A stretch of 34,717 bases of DNA from positions 1 to 34,717 of the forward strand of contig CAZVAO010000009.1 in the NCBI GenBank assembly GCA_964625175.1. The letters run 5' to 3'. The position numbers were made by a program, and so were the translations under genes. The DNA comes from CAZVAO01 sp964625175. GTDB lineage: Bacteria; Bacillota; UBA994; PWPR01. Position 1 is the stretch's first letter. The number at the start of each line of letters is the position of its first letter. The notes beneath the pieces were generated by a model. That model did not search any database, had not been told where the DNA came from, and saw only the letters and a program-made list of their open reading frames with translations. This document shows positions 1 to 8,121 of this stretch, in pieces.

Positions 1-1602
1 TTGGTCGTAGCAGGCTTGAGTCTTGGTTTTATTTTAGCAATCTTTATTCCCCAATCCACCATTATTAAACTAGGCTTTGCATTAATATTGCTTGTTTTAG
101 CTTTTCTGCAGTTGCGCGGATTTATTTCACCTGCTGTGGCTACAAATATGTTTTTATTCCTTATGGTAAAAGTCGTCTTTATGAGATTGAATATTGCTTA
201 TGCAGATGATGGTGGCTTATCCGAAGCGGGTGGAACTTGGGCCGACTGGATTGGCAGTCAAGGGGCAGCAATAGCCGTGGCAATGGGGGCTGGTCCTGCA
301 GTTGGTGGTATTATAGGTGGTTTGTTCGGAGGCTTCTTACCAGTCGATGTGGACCTGCTTGGTCCTGAAGACGGTGATTATGTCGATGACGGTGATTATG
401 AAGACGCTCCACCGTATGATCAAGATGAAGATTATGATGATTATGAAGATGACAACGAAGACGACATTGAAGAAGAAGATGAAGCACCCGAAGATGATGA
501 AGACGAAGATGACAGTGAAGACAACAATGAAGAAGATGAAGATGACAGTGAAGACGAAGATGAAGACGAAGACGAAGACGAAGATGAAGACGAAGACGAA
601 GACGAAGATGAAGATGATGAAGAAGAAGACGCAGATGAGCTGACCCCTGAAGAGAAGATGGAGGCCCTTAAAGAGAAGTTGGCTGATAAGTATGGCAAAG
701 AAAAAGCCGAAAAGCTTCTCAATGCAATAACAAGCGAACCTGACCCAGCACCTGAAGGCTGGTTAAGTTGGGGTTCCAATATGGTGAATAATGTTCTTGG
801 GACAGGTTTAATACAGGGAGGACTTTTAGGTGAGGCTGCCGATTTATTTGGGACTGGCTTTAAGCAGTTGCACGAATTGTATAATAGCAACTTAGATGGT
901 ACTGCACTCGGTGATTTGATTAAGAGTGATATTACAGATGATCTCGCCAAAGCCGCTAAGCTTAAGGGTATTGCTAACACTATGGATAAGACGCTTACTT
1001 GGGGTGCTGGCTTCTTTGATGCACTTAACTGGTGGGCCAAAGGCGATGGTGTCTTTGATGCGAGTGCGAAAGGATTCGGTAATGCGCATCTGATGAGTTG
1101 GATCGGGAGTAAGGTGCCATCATTGGGTATTATGGAGCTCGTCAATTTTGTTGGTTTCGGTGGCAGTAAAGCCTCTGACTGTATTAGTCCAACTAAAACC
1201 ATCACAGGGACAACCAGTGCCATCTATGACTATTTCGCCAAAGATCCAAAGGTATTTGAGGAACGTCTAAAGGATGGCGATTACGGTCCAAATGTGAAGA
1301 ATTTTATTGAGGCTGCGGGTATCGGAAAAGATGCCATTGATAACCCAGAGGAGTTTAAAGAGTCTTGGAAAGAGTTTGTTACGATCACCGATCAGAATAA
1401 TCCGGATGGTAGCCCCTTCTCTAAGATGTATCAAGATTCAGAAGACCTTTGGAAGGTGCCACCAGATACCTGGAAGTGGTCTCCTAGGCGTCTTGGTTGT
1501 TGGCTCGGGAAGAAAGTGACGGACACGACCATTGCGGTTGGCGATGGCACCGCACGCTTGGCTTCTAAGGCTGGCGATTTATCTGTGAAAATATTTAGAT
1601 AG
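1..1602 (+). CDS. Acidic repeat-bearing membrane/exported protein, unrecognised, probably 5'-partial
   Basis: I do not recognise this family. The reading frame is open from base 1 (TTG), so the true start may lie outside the window. The visible 533 residues begin with two or three hydrophobic segments (about 1-17, 20-42, 47-62), then an Ala-Tyr-Ala-Asp-Asp stretch near residue 67 that could be a signal cleavage site. Residues 87-112 form a glycine-rich hydrophobic segment with repeated Gly-x-x-x-Gly spacing (glycine-zipper like). Residues about 118-214 are almost entirely Asp/Glu. The remaining 320 residues are soluble-looking, with Trp and Gly scattered, and only two cysteines. The next gene follows after 12 bases behind a strong AGGAGGAGG site, so the two are probably co-expressed. 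A secreted or surface role is an inference from the leader and the acidic linker only. Confidence 0.6.
   Translation: MVVAGLSLGFILAIFIPQSTIIKLGFALILLVLAFLQLRGFISPAVATNMFLFLMVKVVFMRLNIAYADDGGLSEAGGTWADWIGSQGAAIAVAMGAGPAVGGIIGGLFGGFLPVDVDLLGPEDGDYVDDGDYEDAPPYDQDEDYDDYEDDNEDDIEEEDEAPEDDEDEDDSEDNNEEDEDDSEDEDEDEDEDEDEDEDEDEDEDDEEEDADELTPEEKMEALKEKLADKYGKEKAEKLLNAITSEPDPAPEGWLSWGSNMVNNVLGTGLIQGGLLGEAADLFGTGFKQLHELYNSNLDGTALGDLIKSDITDDLAKAAKLKGIANTMDKTLTWGAGFFDALNWWAKGDGVFDASAKGFGNAHLMSWIGSKVPSLGIMELVNFVGFGGSKASDCISPTKTITGTTSAIYDYFAKDPKVFEERLKDGDYGPNVKNFIEAAGIGKDAIDNPEEFKESWKEFVTITDQNNPDGSPFSKMYQDSEDLWKVPPDTWKWSPRRLGCWLGKKVTDTTIAVGDGTARLASKAGDLSVKIFR
550..615 (+). repeat. Eleven tandem GAAGAY hexamers encoding Glu-Asp repeats
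   Basis: Eleven uninterrupted copies of GAA-GA(C/T) lie inside the acidic segment of the first gene, flanked from about 430 to 645 by looser GAT/GAA/GAC runs. Each unit is six bases, so gain or loss of units keeps the frame and only changes the length of the acidic tract. Confidence 0.9.
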
Positions 1603-1614
1603 GAGGAGGAAATT

Positions 1615-2859
1615 ATGCCTATATTTAGTTTTGATCATTTCCAATTACATCAGTTGACTATGGTGGCATCATCTACTCCCCAAGAGCATTCACCACTGCT
1701 TGTGAGCAGCATGGCAGCGATAGCGGATGTGGATGATCCCAGCATAGCCGATGCGTCACTTGAGGAATTGCAAAAAGTAGGTTTGATTATACGTTATGAT
1801 GATAAGCTACAGTTGGCACCCGAATTGGAGCCACTGTTTTACGTGCTCAGTAATCCGGATCGGGTGTGGCGATTTTACCGTCAGGCACGGGTTGATGAGG
1901 GTGAGGTTTATTTCTGTTGGAAGCAAGGGGTTGCCGTGCAAATGGTGATCCTGCCGGCCTACTCGGCTTATCAGTTGGTTTATCCCCATGATATCAATCT
2001 TGCTGAGAATTGGTTTACGAATGAGTTTATGGCGGATTTGGTTCCTAAGGCAAGCCGCTTTGAACCTTTCAAAGTATTTGTCGATCATACTGAAATGCTC
2101 TTGATTAGTATCATGCAGCTCCTGTATGCCCAAAAGTCAGAGAAGTATGGGGCGCTAGGAGATGAGCAGTTATGGATTCCGATTACCGATGTGATGCAAT
2201 TTGATGCTTGGGATCGATTGCCTTCACCCATTACAGATATGGTTTCTGCGCAGGATCTGAGTTTCTATTTTGGGCGGAGTGGCGCCCTTGCCGAGGTGGT
2301 TACTTCGTTAGCCGTCAAAGAGCTCATTGATATAACAGAAGATAGTATCGGCTTTAGTGCCATGAGTCTAAAGATGTTTAATCCGGGAGCTATTCTGGAT
2401 TTTGCACAAGTTTTTGATTATGGTAATGGCGGTGACAGTACCGTGCGCAACATGATGGTATTGGAAGATGGCTATCTCTTGCAGCAGCCATCAAAAAAAG
2501 GCGATCGAGTTCGCATTGAATATATGCCTGGGAATATCCCGATTAGTGAATTGTTCCGTAAACTCATTCGTGTTAAATACGTGAAAGTAAAACAATCAGT
2601 GCAAAAGACAAAAACGGCAGCAGCAGCGACCATGAAGAAGGCGAAACCGTCTAAGAAAAGAAGCCGAACGGTTGCAAATGAGAAGCGTTTCTGTCGCAAC
2701 TGTGGGGCCCAAATCGAAGCTGGCGCAGCCTTTTGCCGCAACTGTGGTGAAGTGCTTGAAGCCGCTGTTAAACCAACTAAACGTTTTTGCCGTAAATGTG
2801 GGTATGAGCTCCGAGAGGGCACTGTCTTTTGTCCAAAATGCGGGCATAAGAATGCTTAA
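1615..2859 (+). CDS. Double zinc-ribbon protein with a large unrecognised N-terminal domain
   Basis: The 414-residue product has an N-terminal region (about 1-320) that I cannot assign, a basic Lys/Ala-rich linker (about 325-352), and two C-terminal zinc ribbons, each Cys-x-x-Cys ... Cys-x-x-Cys (first near residues 359-376, second near 393-410). No membrane segment or signal peptide is visible. Residues about 40-85, with an 'E-E-L-Q-K-V-G-L-I' helix then 'L-A-P-E-L', loosely recall the start of EspG-like chaperones of type VII secretion, but the match is by eye and weak; a winged-helix fold is equally possible. It starts with ATG behind AGGAGGAGG, 12 bases after the acidic protein gene, so joint function is likely. 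Two further zinc-ribbon genes lie downstream at 7102 and 7607. Confidence 0.7.
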   Translation: MPIFSFDHFQLHQLTMVASSTPQEHSPLLVSSMAAIADVDDPSIADASLEELQKVGLIIRYDDKLQLAPELEPLFYVLSNPDRVWRFYRQARVDEGEVYFCWKQGVAVQMVILPAYSAYQLVYPHDINLAENWFTNEFMADLVPKASRFEPFKVFVDHTEMLLISIMQLLYAQKSEKYGALGDEQLWIPITDVMQFDAWDRLPSPITDMVSAQDLSFYFGRSGALAEVVTSLAVKELIDITEDSIGFSAMSLKMFNPGAILDFAQVFDYGNGGDSTVRNMMVLEDGYLLQQPSKKGDRVRIEYMPGNIPISELFRKLIRVKYVKVKQSVQKTKTAAAATMKKAKPSKKRSRTVANEKRFCRNCGAQIEAGAAFCRNCGEVLEAAVKPTKRFCRKCGYELREGTVFCPKCGHKNA

Positions 2860-2882
2860 GCTGGGAGCTATAAAGAGATAAT

Positions 2883-3890
2883 ATGAAGATTAAAATCGCT
2901 TTAGTTTTATTATTGGTCATGTTTACTATAGGATGTTCCTTAGAACAGGATGCATCAGCGGTTGTTGTTTACACGTCTGTCGATCAGAATTTTTCTTCCG
3001 TCGTCTTTGATCGATTTACTGAGGAAACAGGTGTAGAAGTGAAAGCTGTCTATGATGTAGAAGCTGCTAAAACGACTGGATTGGTGAATCGTTTAATCGC
3101 AGAAAAACAAAGGCCATTGGCGGATGTTTTTTGGAATGGGGAAATCGCACAGACTATAACTTTGGCGTCTGAAGGTGTGCTCGCAGCATACACACCTTCA
3201 ACTGCTGAAACGATCAGTGAGCGGTATCGTGATCCCCATTGGACCGCTTTTGGTGGACGGGCCCGTTGCTTGATTATTAATACCGACTTACTGGATAAGG
3301 AAAATTATCCGACATCCATATTGGACTTCCTAAGTGATGCCTATCCAGCCAAACAGTTGGCTATTGCACAGCCACTCTTCGGCACAACCGCCACACAAGC
3401 TGCGGCTCTTTATGAAGCGTGGGGCAGTGATGTTGCCCAAGACTTCTATCAACAAATAGCGGATCGTGGGGTGCAAATTGTATCAGGGAACTCCGTTGTA
3501 CGCGACTTAGTTGTGGGAGGACAGGCGCTTTTTGGGCTTACTGATACCGATGATGCCTTAGGTGCTATCGAAAATGGTGCACCAGTGGCAGTGGTCTTTC
3601 CTGATCAGGGTGTGGATGATATCGGCACTTTGATTATTCCCAATACGGTTGGCTTAATTCAGGGTGCACCACACCCAGAGGCGGGGCAGCGATTCGTTGA
3701 CTGGTTGGTTGATAAGGAGCAAGAAAAGTTCATGTTAGAAATAGGTTGGTGCCAAGTTGCAGTGCGCGATGTTGCAATTGAAAGCAAACTGCCCATTGAG
3801 CATCTTAAGGGCATGGCATTGGACTTTACAGCCGTTTATCAGCAGATGGATACTGTATTGTCTGATATGCGGACAATATTCCTCAAGTGA
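2883..3890 (+). CDS. ABC importer substrate-binding lipoprotein, FbpA/FutA-like family
   Basis: The 335-residue protein starts with a lipoprotein signal peptide: positive Lys residues, a hydrophobic core and the lipobox Thr-Ile-Gly-Cys at residues 15-18. The mature part has the periplasmic-binding-protein type 2 layout of the ferric-iron group (beta strand VVVYTSVD, then 'FTEETGVEV', later 'ADVFWNGE'). In FbpA and FutA proteins a pair of adjacent tyrosines in the C-terminal lobe binds ferric iron; at the corresponding place this sequence reads Gly-Leu-Thr-Asp-Thr-Asp-Asp and no Tyr-Tyr pair is seen. The solute may therefore not be ferric iron in the usual mode; phosphonate- or sugar-phosphate-type relatives are alternatives. 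It heads an operon with the permease and ATPase that follow within 4 bases or with overlap. Confidence 0.85.
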   Translation: MKIKIALVLLLVMFTIGCSLEQDASAVVVYTSVDQNFSSVVFDRFTEETGVEVKAVYDVEAAKTTGLVNRLIAEKQRPLADVFWNGEIAQTITLASEGVLAAYTPSTAETISERYRDPHWTAFGGRARCLIINTDLLDKENYPTSILDFLSDAYPAKQLAIAQPLFGTTATQAAALYEAWGSDVAQDFYQQIADRGVQIVSGNSVVRDLVVGGQALFGLTDTDDALGAIENGAPVAVVFPDQGVDDIGTLIIPNTVGLIQGAPHPEAGQRFVDWLVDKEQEKFMLEIGWCQVAVRDVAIESKLPIEHLKGMALDFTAVYQQMDTVLSDMRTIFLK

Positions 3891-3894
3891 TATC

Positions 3895-5433
3895 ATGAAT
3901 GTAAGGATGTTTAAGCACAAGAGCGTTAAATTATTCGTATATCTACTTATATTTCTAGTGGTTGGCCCCCTCTTAGGATTGGTGGTAGGATCGCTATTCA
4001 GCGGCGGGGATCTTACCCTGATTATGCCTTCTGGTCGGCGTTTAGACCTACTGACTCAGACTCTACTCTTCGGAGGGGGCGTTAGTATCACTGCCTCAGT
4101 TATAGCGTTACCGGCTGCCTTATTCCTCTGGCGCAAACAAAGCTGGGGGCATTATCGATGGCTCGTTTTTAGCGGCTTTCTAATCCCCCCCTATATTCAG
4201 GTTGCGGCATGGCAAATCCTAATCAATTGGGTTAAAGTGCTCGGAGGGCAGAGTCCGCTTGCGGTTACAGGCTGGGGGATTAGTTGGTGGGTGCAGACCA
4301 TCTATTTACTGCCCCTGGCAACAGGGCTGTTATTAGTTTTGCTGGAACTGATTGACAGTGAGGAGATCAAGGCAGCTCAACTCTTAGCCTCATCAAAAAT
4401 CGTTTGGCGTAACGTGATTCTGCCTAAATTGATTCCCGGAATTGCAGCGATTGCCATGATTCTGTTTGTTTTTAGTATGATTGACTACACGATTCCCTCG
4501 CTTTTTGCTGTTAATACTTATGCATTAGAAATCATGGCGGAATTTAGTGCTAGTCATAGTGCGGTGTCGGCGATGCTAATTGCTTGGCCCTTGGTGGGGA
4601 TTGTTGTTTTATTGCTCTTACTGATGTCACGAATTATTCCGCGTTCGCTTAAGAATGTGAGCTATCGACCTGCCCACAACTTGCAGCTAGACTTCAGCAG
4701 GGGAAGTCGGTGGATTCAATTCGCTACCTTTGCCATTTTGCTCATGCTGATGCTACTACCGATTCTCAGCGTATTCAGCAAAGCAGACGTCTTAAAAATG
4801 CTGCCGATTGTACTTGGGGAGAATGGCAAACAGATATTTGAAACCTTTATAATGGCATTGGTAGCAACCGGACTCATGGTCATCAATGGGGTTATTTTGG
4901 CTTTATTTCTGCAAGAACCGCTGAGGCGGAAGTGGTGGTTACTGGTACTGCTTCCTTTGGTCATTCCCCCTTCCTTAATTGGAATTTCACTGATTAACCT
5001 AGCTCAAAAGTGGCTGCCATTAGCCGTTTCAACAAGTTATGTGTTGCCTATTTGGGCTTTAGTGATTCGCTTCAGCCCAATCCTAATTGCATTAATCAGT
5101 GCGGGTTTGCAATATATCCCCAGACATGAGGTTGAGAGCGGTTTGCTGTTGAATACCTCCCAGGCTACCATCCGTCACATCCTAATACCGCGCTTGGCGC
5201 CCGTCATTAGCATCAGTGCCGTTTTAAGCTTTGTGCTTTGTTTGGGTGATCTCGGCGCAACTTTATTAGTCGTACCCCCTGGTGTGACAACGATCACCAT
5301 AACAATCTATAACTATCTCCACTATGGAGCAAGTGCCAAAGTAGCCGCTTTATGTTTACTAATTATGATAATTGTCATGGCAGTTGTTTTAGGAGCTATA
5401 TTGCAACTGCAGCGAAGGAAGATACAGCAATGA
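3895..5433 (+). CDS. ABC importer permease, two fused inner-membrane domains (FbpB-like)
   Basis: A 512-residue protein with about 12 hydrophobic segments and two copies of the binding-protein-dependent transport domain in one chain, as in FbpB/ThiP-type iron or thiamine permeases. Each half carries an EAA-like loop that docks the ATPase: 'E-I-K-A-A-Q-L-L' then 'I-L-P-K-L-I-P-G' in the first, and 'E-V-E-S-G-L-L-L' then 'L-I-P-R-L-A-P' in the second. I start it at ATG 3895, four bases after the binding-protein stop; the frame stays open upstream, but that part lies inside the previous gene and has no membrane-protein character. A second possible start is ATG 3910. The last codons overlap the ATPase start (ATGA). 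Confidence 0.88.
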   Translation: MNVRMFKHKSVKLFVYLLIFLVVGPLLGLVVGSLFSGGDLTLIMPSGRRLDLLTQTLLFGGGVSITASVIALPAALFLWRKQSWGHYRWLVFSGFLIPPYIQVAAWQILINWVKVLGGQSPLAVTGWGISWWVQTIYLLPLATGLLLVLLELIDSEEIKAAQLLASSKIVWRNVILPKLIPGIAAIAMILFVFSMIDYTIPSLFAVNTYALEIMAEFSASHSAVSAMLIAWPLVGIVVLLLLLMSRIIPRSLKNVSYRPAHNLQLDFSRGSRWIQFATFAILLMLMLLPILSVFSKADVLKMLPIVLGENGKQIFETFIMALVATGLMVINGVILALFLQEPLRRKWWLLVLLPLVIPPSLIGISLINLAQKWLPLAVSTSYVLPIWALVIRFSPILIALISAGLQYIPRHEVESGLLLNTSQATIRHILIPRLAPVISISAVLSFVLCLGDLGATLLVVPPGVTTITITIYNYLHYGASAKVAALCLLIMIIVMAVVLGAILQLQRRKIQQ

Positions 5434-6077
5434 TTGAACTACGAGCTTTAACGAAGATCTATCAAGAGACATTAATCTTAAATCAATTAGATTTATCTAT
5501 TCCTGATCTAGGTATCATTGCAATCATGGGACAATCTGGGGTTGGGAAGACGACCTTATTACGGATTATTGCTGGGTTAGAAATGGCGGATAGTGGTCAG
5601 ATTGAAATCGATGGCGTATTGGCAAGTGATCAAAAGCACTGGCTGAGCCCGAATCAGCGCAATATCGGTTATGTCTTCCAACAACCTGCTCTCTGGCCCC
5701 ATATGACGATTGCAGAAAATATTGACTTCGGCTTGCATCATTTAACCTTAGCTAACCGCCAAGATCGGGTAAATGATTTACTTGAGCAAATTGATTTGGT
5801 AAAATACAGTCAAGTCTATCCCCACCAATTATCTGGGGGACAGGCGAAGAGAGTTGCCTTAGCCAGATCGTTAGCTCCGCAACCCAAATATTTGTTTTTC
5901 GATGAACCACTAACGAACCTTGATGATGGGGGACGACTCGAGATGTTAAGTTTGATCCGCACTGCTGCGGCAACCAAACGGCACAGTATCGTATATGTTA
6001 CGCATCGTTATGATGAAGTGGTGGCTTTGGGTGGCAAGTGTTTCAGGCTTATAAAGGGGCGCTTAGATGAATACTAA
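5430..6077 (+). CDS. ABC importer ATP-binding subunit, short form
   Basis: The 215-residue ATPase has all ABC motifs: Walker A GQSGVGKTT (about residues 31-39), Q-loop in 'YVFQQPALWPH', signature LSGGQAKR, Walker B 'YLFFDEPLTNLD', and switch histidine in 'VYVTHRYDE'. It powers the fused permease encoded just upstream. It ends soon after the nucleotide-binding domain and so lacks the C-terminal regulatory TOBE domain that FbpC/PotA-type subunits (around 350 residues) usually carry. Start ATG 5430 overlaps the permease stop (ATGA), the usual sign of translational coupling; an earlier in-frame codon at 5352 lies within the permease and is rejected. Its end overlaps the next gene by 11 bases. Confidence 0.92.
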   Translation: MIELRALTKIYQETLILNQLDLSIPDLGIIAIMGQSGVGKTTLLRIIAGLEMADSGQIEIDGVLASDQKHWLSPNQRNIGYVFQQPALWPHMTIAENIDFGLHHLTLANRQDRVNDLLEQIDLVKYSQVYPHQLSGGQAKRVALARSLAPQPKYLFFDEPLTNLDDGGRLEMLSLIRTAAATKRHSIVYVTHRYDEVVALGGKCFRLIKGRLDEY

Positions 6078-7089
6078 CAAAAAGCTGATTGGCCTGCTGA
6101 TGGTCCTACTGATTACTCTGATGGGTTGTACACAGGGGGAACAGACTAGCGCAGAACCGCCTTTGTTCGATGCGACGAGGATATTGGCGATCGGTGATGT
6201 GATGGCGATTGTTGAGTTTGAGGAACAGATGATCATAGGTGGGCGTGATGGTGTTTTTCGGATTAACCAACAGACATTCACGTATGAGTCGATGGCTCCC
6301 GAACTGGCCATGACCTATGTGCGGGCCCTGCTGGTGGATCAGGACAATGCCCTGTGGGTAGGCTGTGAAAGTGGGCTTTTTCGCTTTGATGGGAAGGCAT
6401 GGCAGCATTTTTCTTCCCAAGATGGGTCACTATTAGATCCGCGAGTCAATGCACTCTATCAGGATAGTGACGGTCGACTCTGGGTAGGTACCTGGGGTGG
6501 GGTTGCTTTATATGATCACGGCCAATGGACGCATTATACCCGTGCTGATGGACTCTTGGTGGACAATGTGAATGTGATTACGGAAAGTTTTGATGGGACG
6601 ATGTGGTTGGCCTCCTATTCGGTGCGCGACGGGGGTGTCTCATACGGCAATATTGGGGGCTGGCAGTATTTTACCACCGCTGAAGGACTTGCCCACTGCG
6701 ATGTCACTTCTATGGTAGCGCTCAACCAGAAAATTTATATCGGTGCTGGTTTGTATGACCGAGGGGGCTTGTCGATTTTAACCTATCAGGGGTCTGAATG
6801 GCTATGGGAGCAAACACTTGCCAACGACCCGTTGTTGGCAGGGGCCAAAGTACGATCTTTGTTTGTAGATGGCCCATATCTCTGGGTTGGTTCTGAATAT
6901 GACGGCTTGGCCGTACTTGATCTTGATACCTGGAGGAGTGTGATTATCACAGAAGGTTTGCCTCATCTAGAAGTTAAAAAATGCTATCTTGATCAAGCGA
7001 AGAATTTATGGATAGGGACCCGCTCTGGTGTGTTGATGCTAACGGATACAGAAGTTCAGGGAATTTATCAAAAAATAAATGAAGAATAG
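6067..7089 (+). CDS. Beta-propeller lipoprotein (two-component-regulator propeller repeats)
   Basis: The 340-residue product starts with a lipoprotein signal peptide (lipobox Leu-Met-Gly-Cys at residues 18-21). The mature part contains about six repeats of a beta-propeller pattern with the recurring kernel 'D-x-x-x-x-L-W-V-G-T-x-x-G-L/V', for example near residues 94-103, 136-146 and 313-325; this is the Reg_prop repeat best known from the sensor domains of hybrid two-component systems. No histidine kinase follows, so the protein is a stand-alone, membrane-tethered propeller. It overlaps the ABC ATPase gene by 11 bases, which argues for a job tied to that importer, for instance ligand capture or sensing (inference). 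A zinc-ribbon membrane protein follows after 12 bases. Confidence 0.8.
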   Translation: MNTNKKLIGLLMVLLITLMGCTQGEQTSAEPPLFDATRILAIGDVMAIVEFEEQMIIGGRDGVFRINQQTFTYESMAPELAMTYVRALLVDQDNALWVGCESGLFRFDGKAWQHFSSQDGSLLDPRVNALYQDSDGRLWVGTWGGVALYDHGQWTHYTRADGLLVDNVNVITESFDGTMWLASYSVRDGGVSYGNIGGWQYFTTAEGLAHCDVTSMVALNQKIYIGAGLYDRGGLSILTYQGSEWLWEQTLANDPLLAGAKVRSLFVDGPYLWVGSEYDGLAVLDLDTWRSVIITEGLPHLEVKKCYLDQAKNLWIGTRSGVLMLTDTEVQGIYQKINEE

Positions 7090-7101
7090 GAGGGAGAAAG
7101 T

Positions 7102-7515
7102 ATGCGTTGTAGTAATTGTGGCAATGAGCTAGAGCCCGGCGATGCTTTTTGTATTAACTGTGGAGAGAAAGTTAAGAAGCGAGATCCAGAGCCACCAGCA
7201 CCCGTTCGCCAAGAAGAGGTAGCCCCCCAGAGGGCGAAAGAAACACCTCGTGAAGAAGCAAGTTATAGTGGAGGAGATCTTTATCCGCCAGTAGGGGTTT
7301 TCAAGTTTATCGGTATTTTCATCTTGATGTCAATACCAATTGTTAATCTCTTTATTATTGTAAAAAGTGCCTTTGGTAGGAATGTCAATCCGAGTTTGCG
7401 TAATTTTATGAGAGCTATGATCCTATTTATTATTATTAGTGGTGTTCTATTTGTTTTAAGCTGGACATATATCGCTCCGTATATTGAGGATATGTTGGTC
7501 TGGATTACAGGTTAA
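7102..7515 (+). CDS. Zinc-ribbon membrane protein, hypothetical
   Basis: A 137-residue protein with an N-terminal zinc ribbon (Cys3, Cys6, Cys17, Cys20), a charged, proline-rich linker (about 24-58), and two hydrophobic helices (about 66-86 and 97-120). The layout, a cytoplasmic zinc ribbon tethered to the membrane, is common among poorly characterised Bacillota proteins. It starts at ATG behind AGGAGGGAG and follows the propeller lipoprotein by 12 bases, so it likely belongs to the same transcript. Function is unknown. Confidence 0.75.
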   Translation: MRCSNCGNELEPGDAFCINCGEKVKKRDPEPPAPVRQEEVAPQRAKETPREEASYSGGDLYPPVGVFKFIGIFILMSIPIVNLFIIVKSAFGRNVNPSLRNFMRAMILFIIISGVLFVLSWTYIAPYIEDMLVWITG

Positions 7516-7572
7516 ATAGGTGTTGAGTTGGTTTTTTGATGCAATTGGAGTCTAGTCGGTCTGAAAAAAATA

Positions 7573-7581
7573 TGGTATAAT
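7573..7581 (+). promoter_or_regulatory. Extended -10 promoter of the following zinc-ribbon gene
   Basis: TGG-TATAAT is a perfect -10 hexamer with the extended TGn element, 25 bases before the start codon at 7607. No good -35 hexamer is seen at 16-18 bases upstream, which is tolerated in extended -10 promoters. Confidence 0.6.
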
Positions 7582-7606
7582 AAAGGCAACGAAAGGTGGT
7601 ATATCT

Positions 7607-8044
7607 ATGGATTTTTTACGTAATGTAACGCGCGAGGTTGGCAAAAAATCTGGTCAATTAGTTGAACAAACTAAACTAGCTAGTAAGATTAACGCAGAAG
7701 AAAACAAAATGGAAAAGCTCTTCGTTCAATTAGGGGAAAAAGTGTATGAGGCTTTCCGTGATGGTGAAGAATTCGGTGAAGATTATAACGTGATTTTCTC
7801 TGACTTAAACATGATAAACATGTCCCTTGAGGAGCTACGTGCTGAGATGCTAGAAGTAAAAGGCGTTCATATTTGTCCAAATTGTGGGGCAGAAGTTGAA
7901 AAAGACTCTCAATTCTGTACTAAATGTGGCACGAAAATGGCGGCAGAAGAAGAGGCTGCACCAGAAGTAGCATGCGTCCAATGTGGCACACAAATTCCTG
8001 AAGGCACGGTATTTTGCCCTGAATGTGGAGCAAAACAAGAATAA
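7607..8044 (+). CDS. Small protein with coiled coil and two zinc ribbons, hypothetical
   Basis: The 145-residue product has a helical, charged N-terminal half (about 1-85; Lys/Glu-rich, likely coiled coil) and two C-terminal zinc ribbons, Cys-x-x-Cys pairs at about residues 89/92 with 103/106, and 123/126 with 137/140. No membrane segment or signal is seen. It has its own promoter (TATAAT at 7576) and its own terminator, so it is a single-gene unit. The ribbons closely resemble those of the 414-residue protein at 1615 and the membrane protein at 7102. Function is unknown; a scaffold or nucleic-acid/protein adaptor would be typical for such ribbons. Confidence 0.75.
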   Translation: MDFLRNVTREVGKKSGQLVEQTKLASKINAEENKMEKLFVQLGEKVYEAFRDGEEFGEDYNVIFSDLNMINMSLEELRAEMLEVKGVHICPNCGAEVEKDSQFCTKCGTKMAAEEEAAPEVACVQCGTQIPEGTVFCPECGAKQE

Positions 8045-8081
8045 TTCGTATTATGTTAGCGATAGTATTGTGTAAATAGGG

Positions 8082-8121
8082 ACATCTTCTGTACAATGTT
8101 GTACAGAAGATGTTTTATTTT
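8082..8121 (+). terminator. Rho-independent terminator with perfect 14-bp stem
   Basis: Arms 8082-8095 and 8100-8113 are exact reverse complements around a 4-base loop, followed by TTTATTTT. It ends only about 16 bases before the start codon of the helicase gene, so it sits practically on that gene's ribosome site. Confidence 0.9.

Noticed and set aside
430..460. GATTATGATGATTATG looks Fur-like
   Set aside because: It lies inside the coding acidic tract, where Asp/Tyr codons produce it by chance.
317..643. A Met/Lys-rich plus-strand frame
   Set aside because: A frame-shifted reading of the acidic repeat, low-complexity only.
430..645. Could the repeats be a CRISPR array?
   Set aside because: Units are six bases with no spacers and code in frame for acidic residues.
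441..1223. A 260-residue minus-strand frame with a long serine run
   Set aside because: It is the antisense of the Glu/Asp repeat and has no ribosome site or family features.
3757..3894. Upstream extension of the permease
   Set aside because: It overlaps the binding-protein gene in another frame and lacks a ribosome site; ATG 3895 fits.
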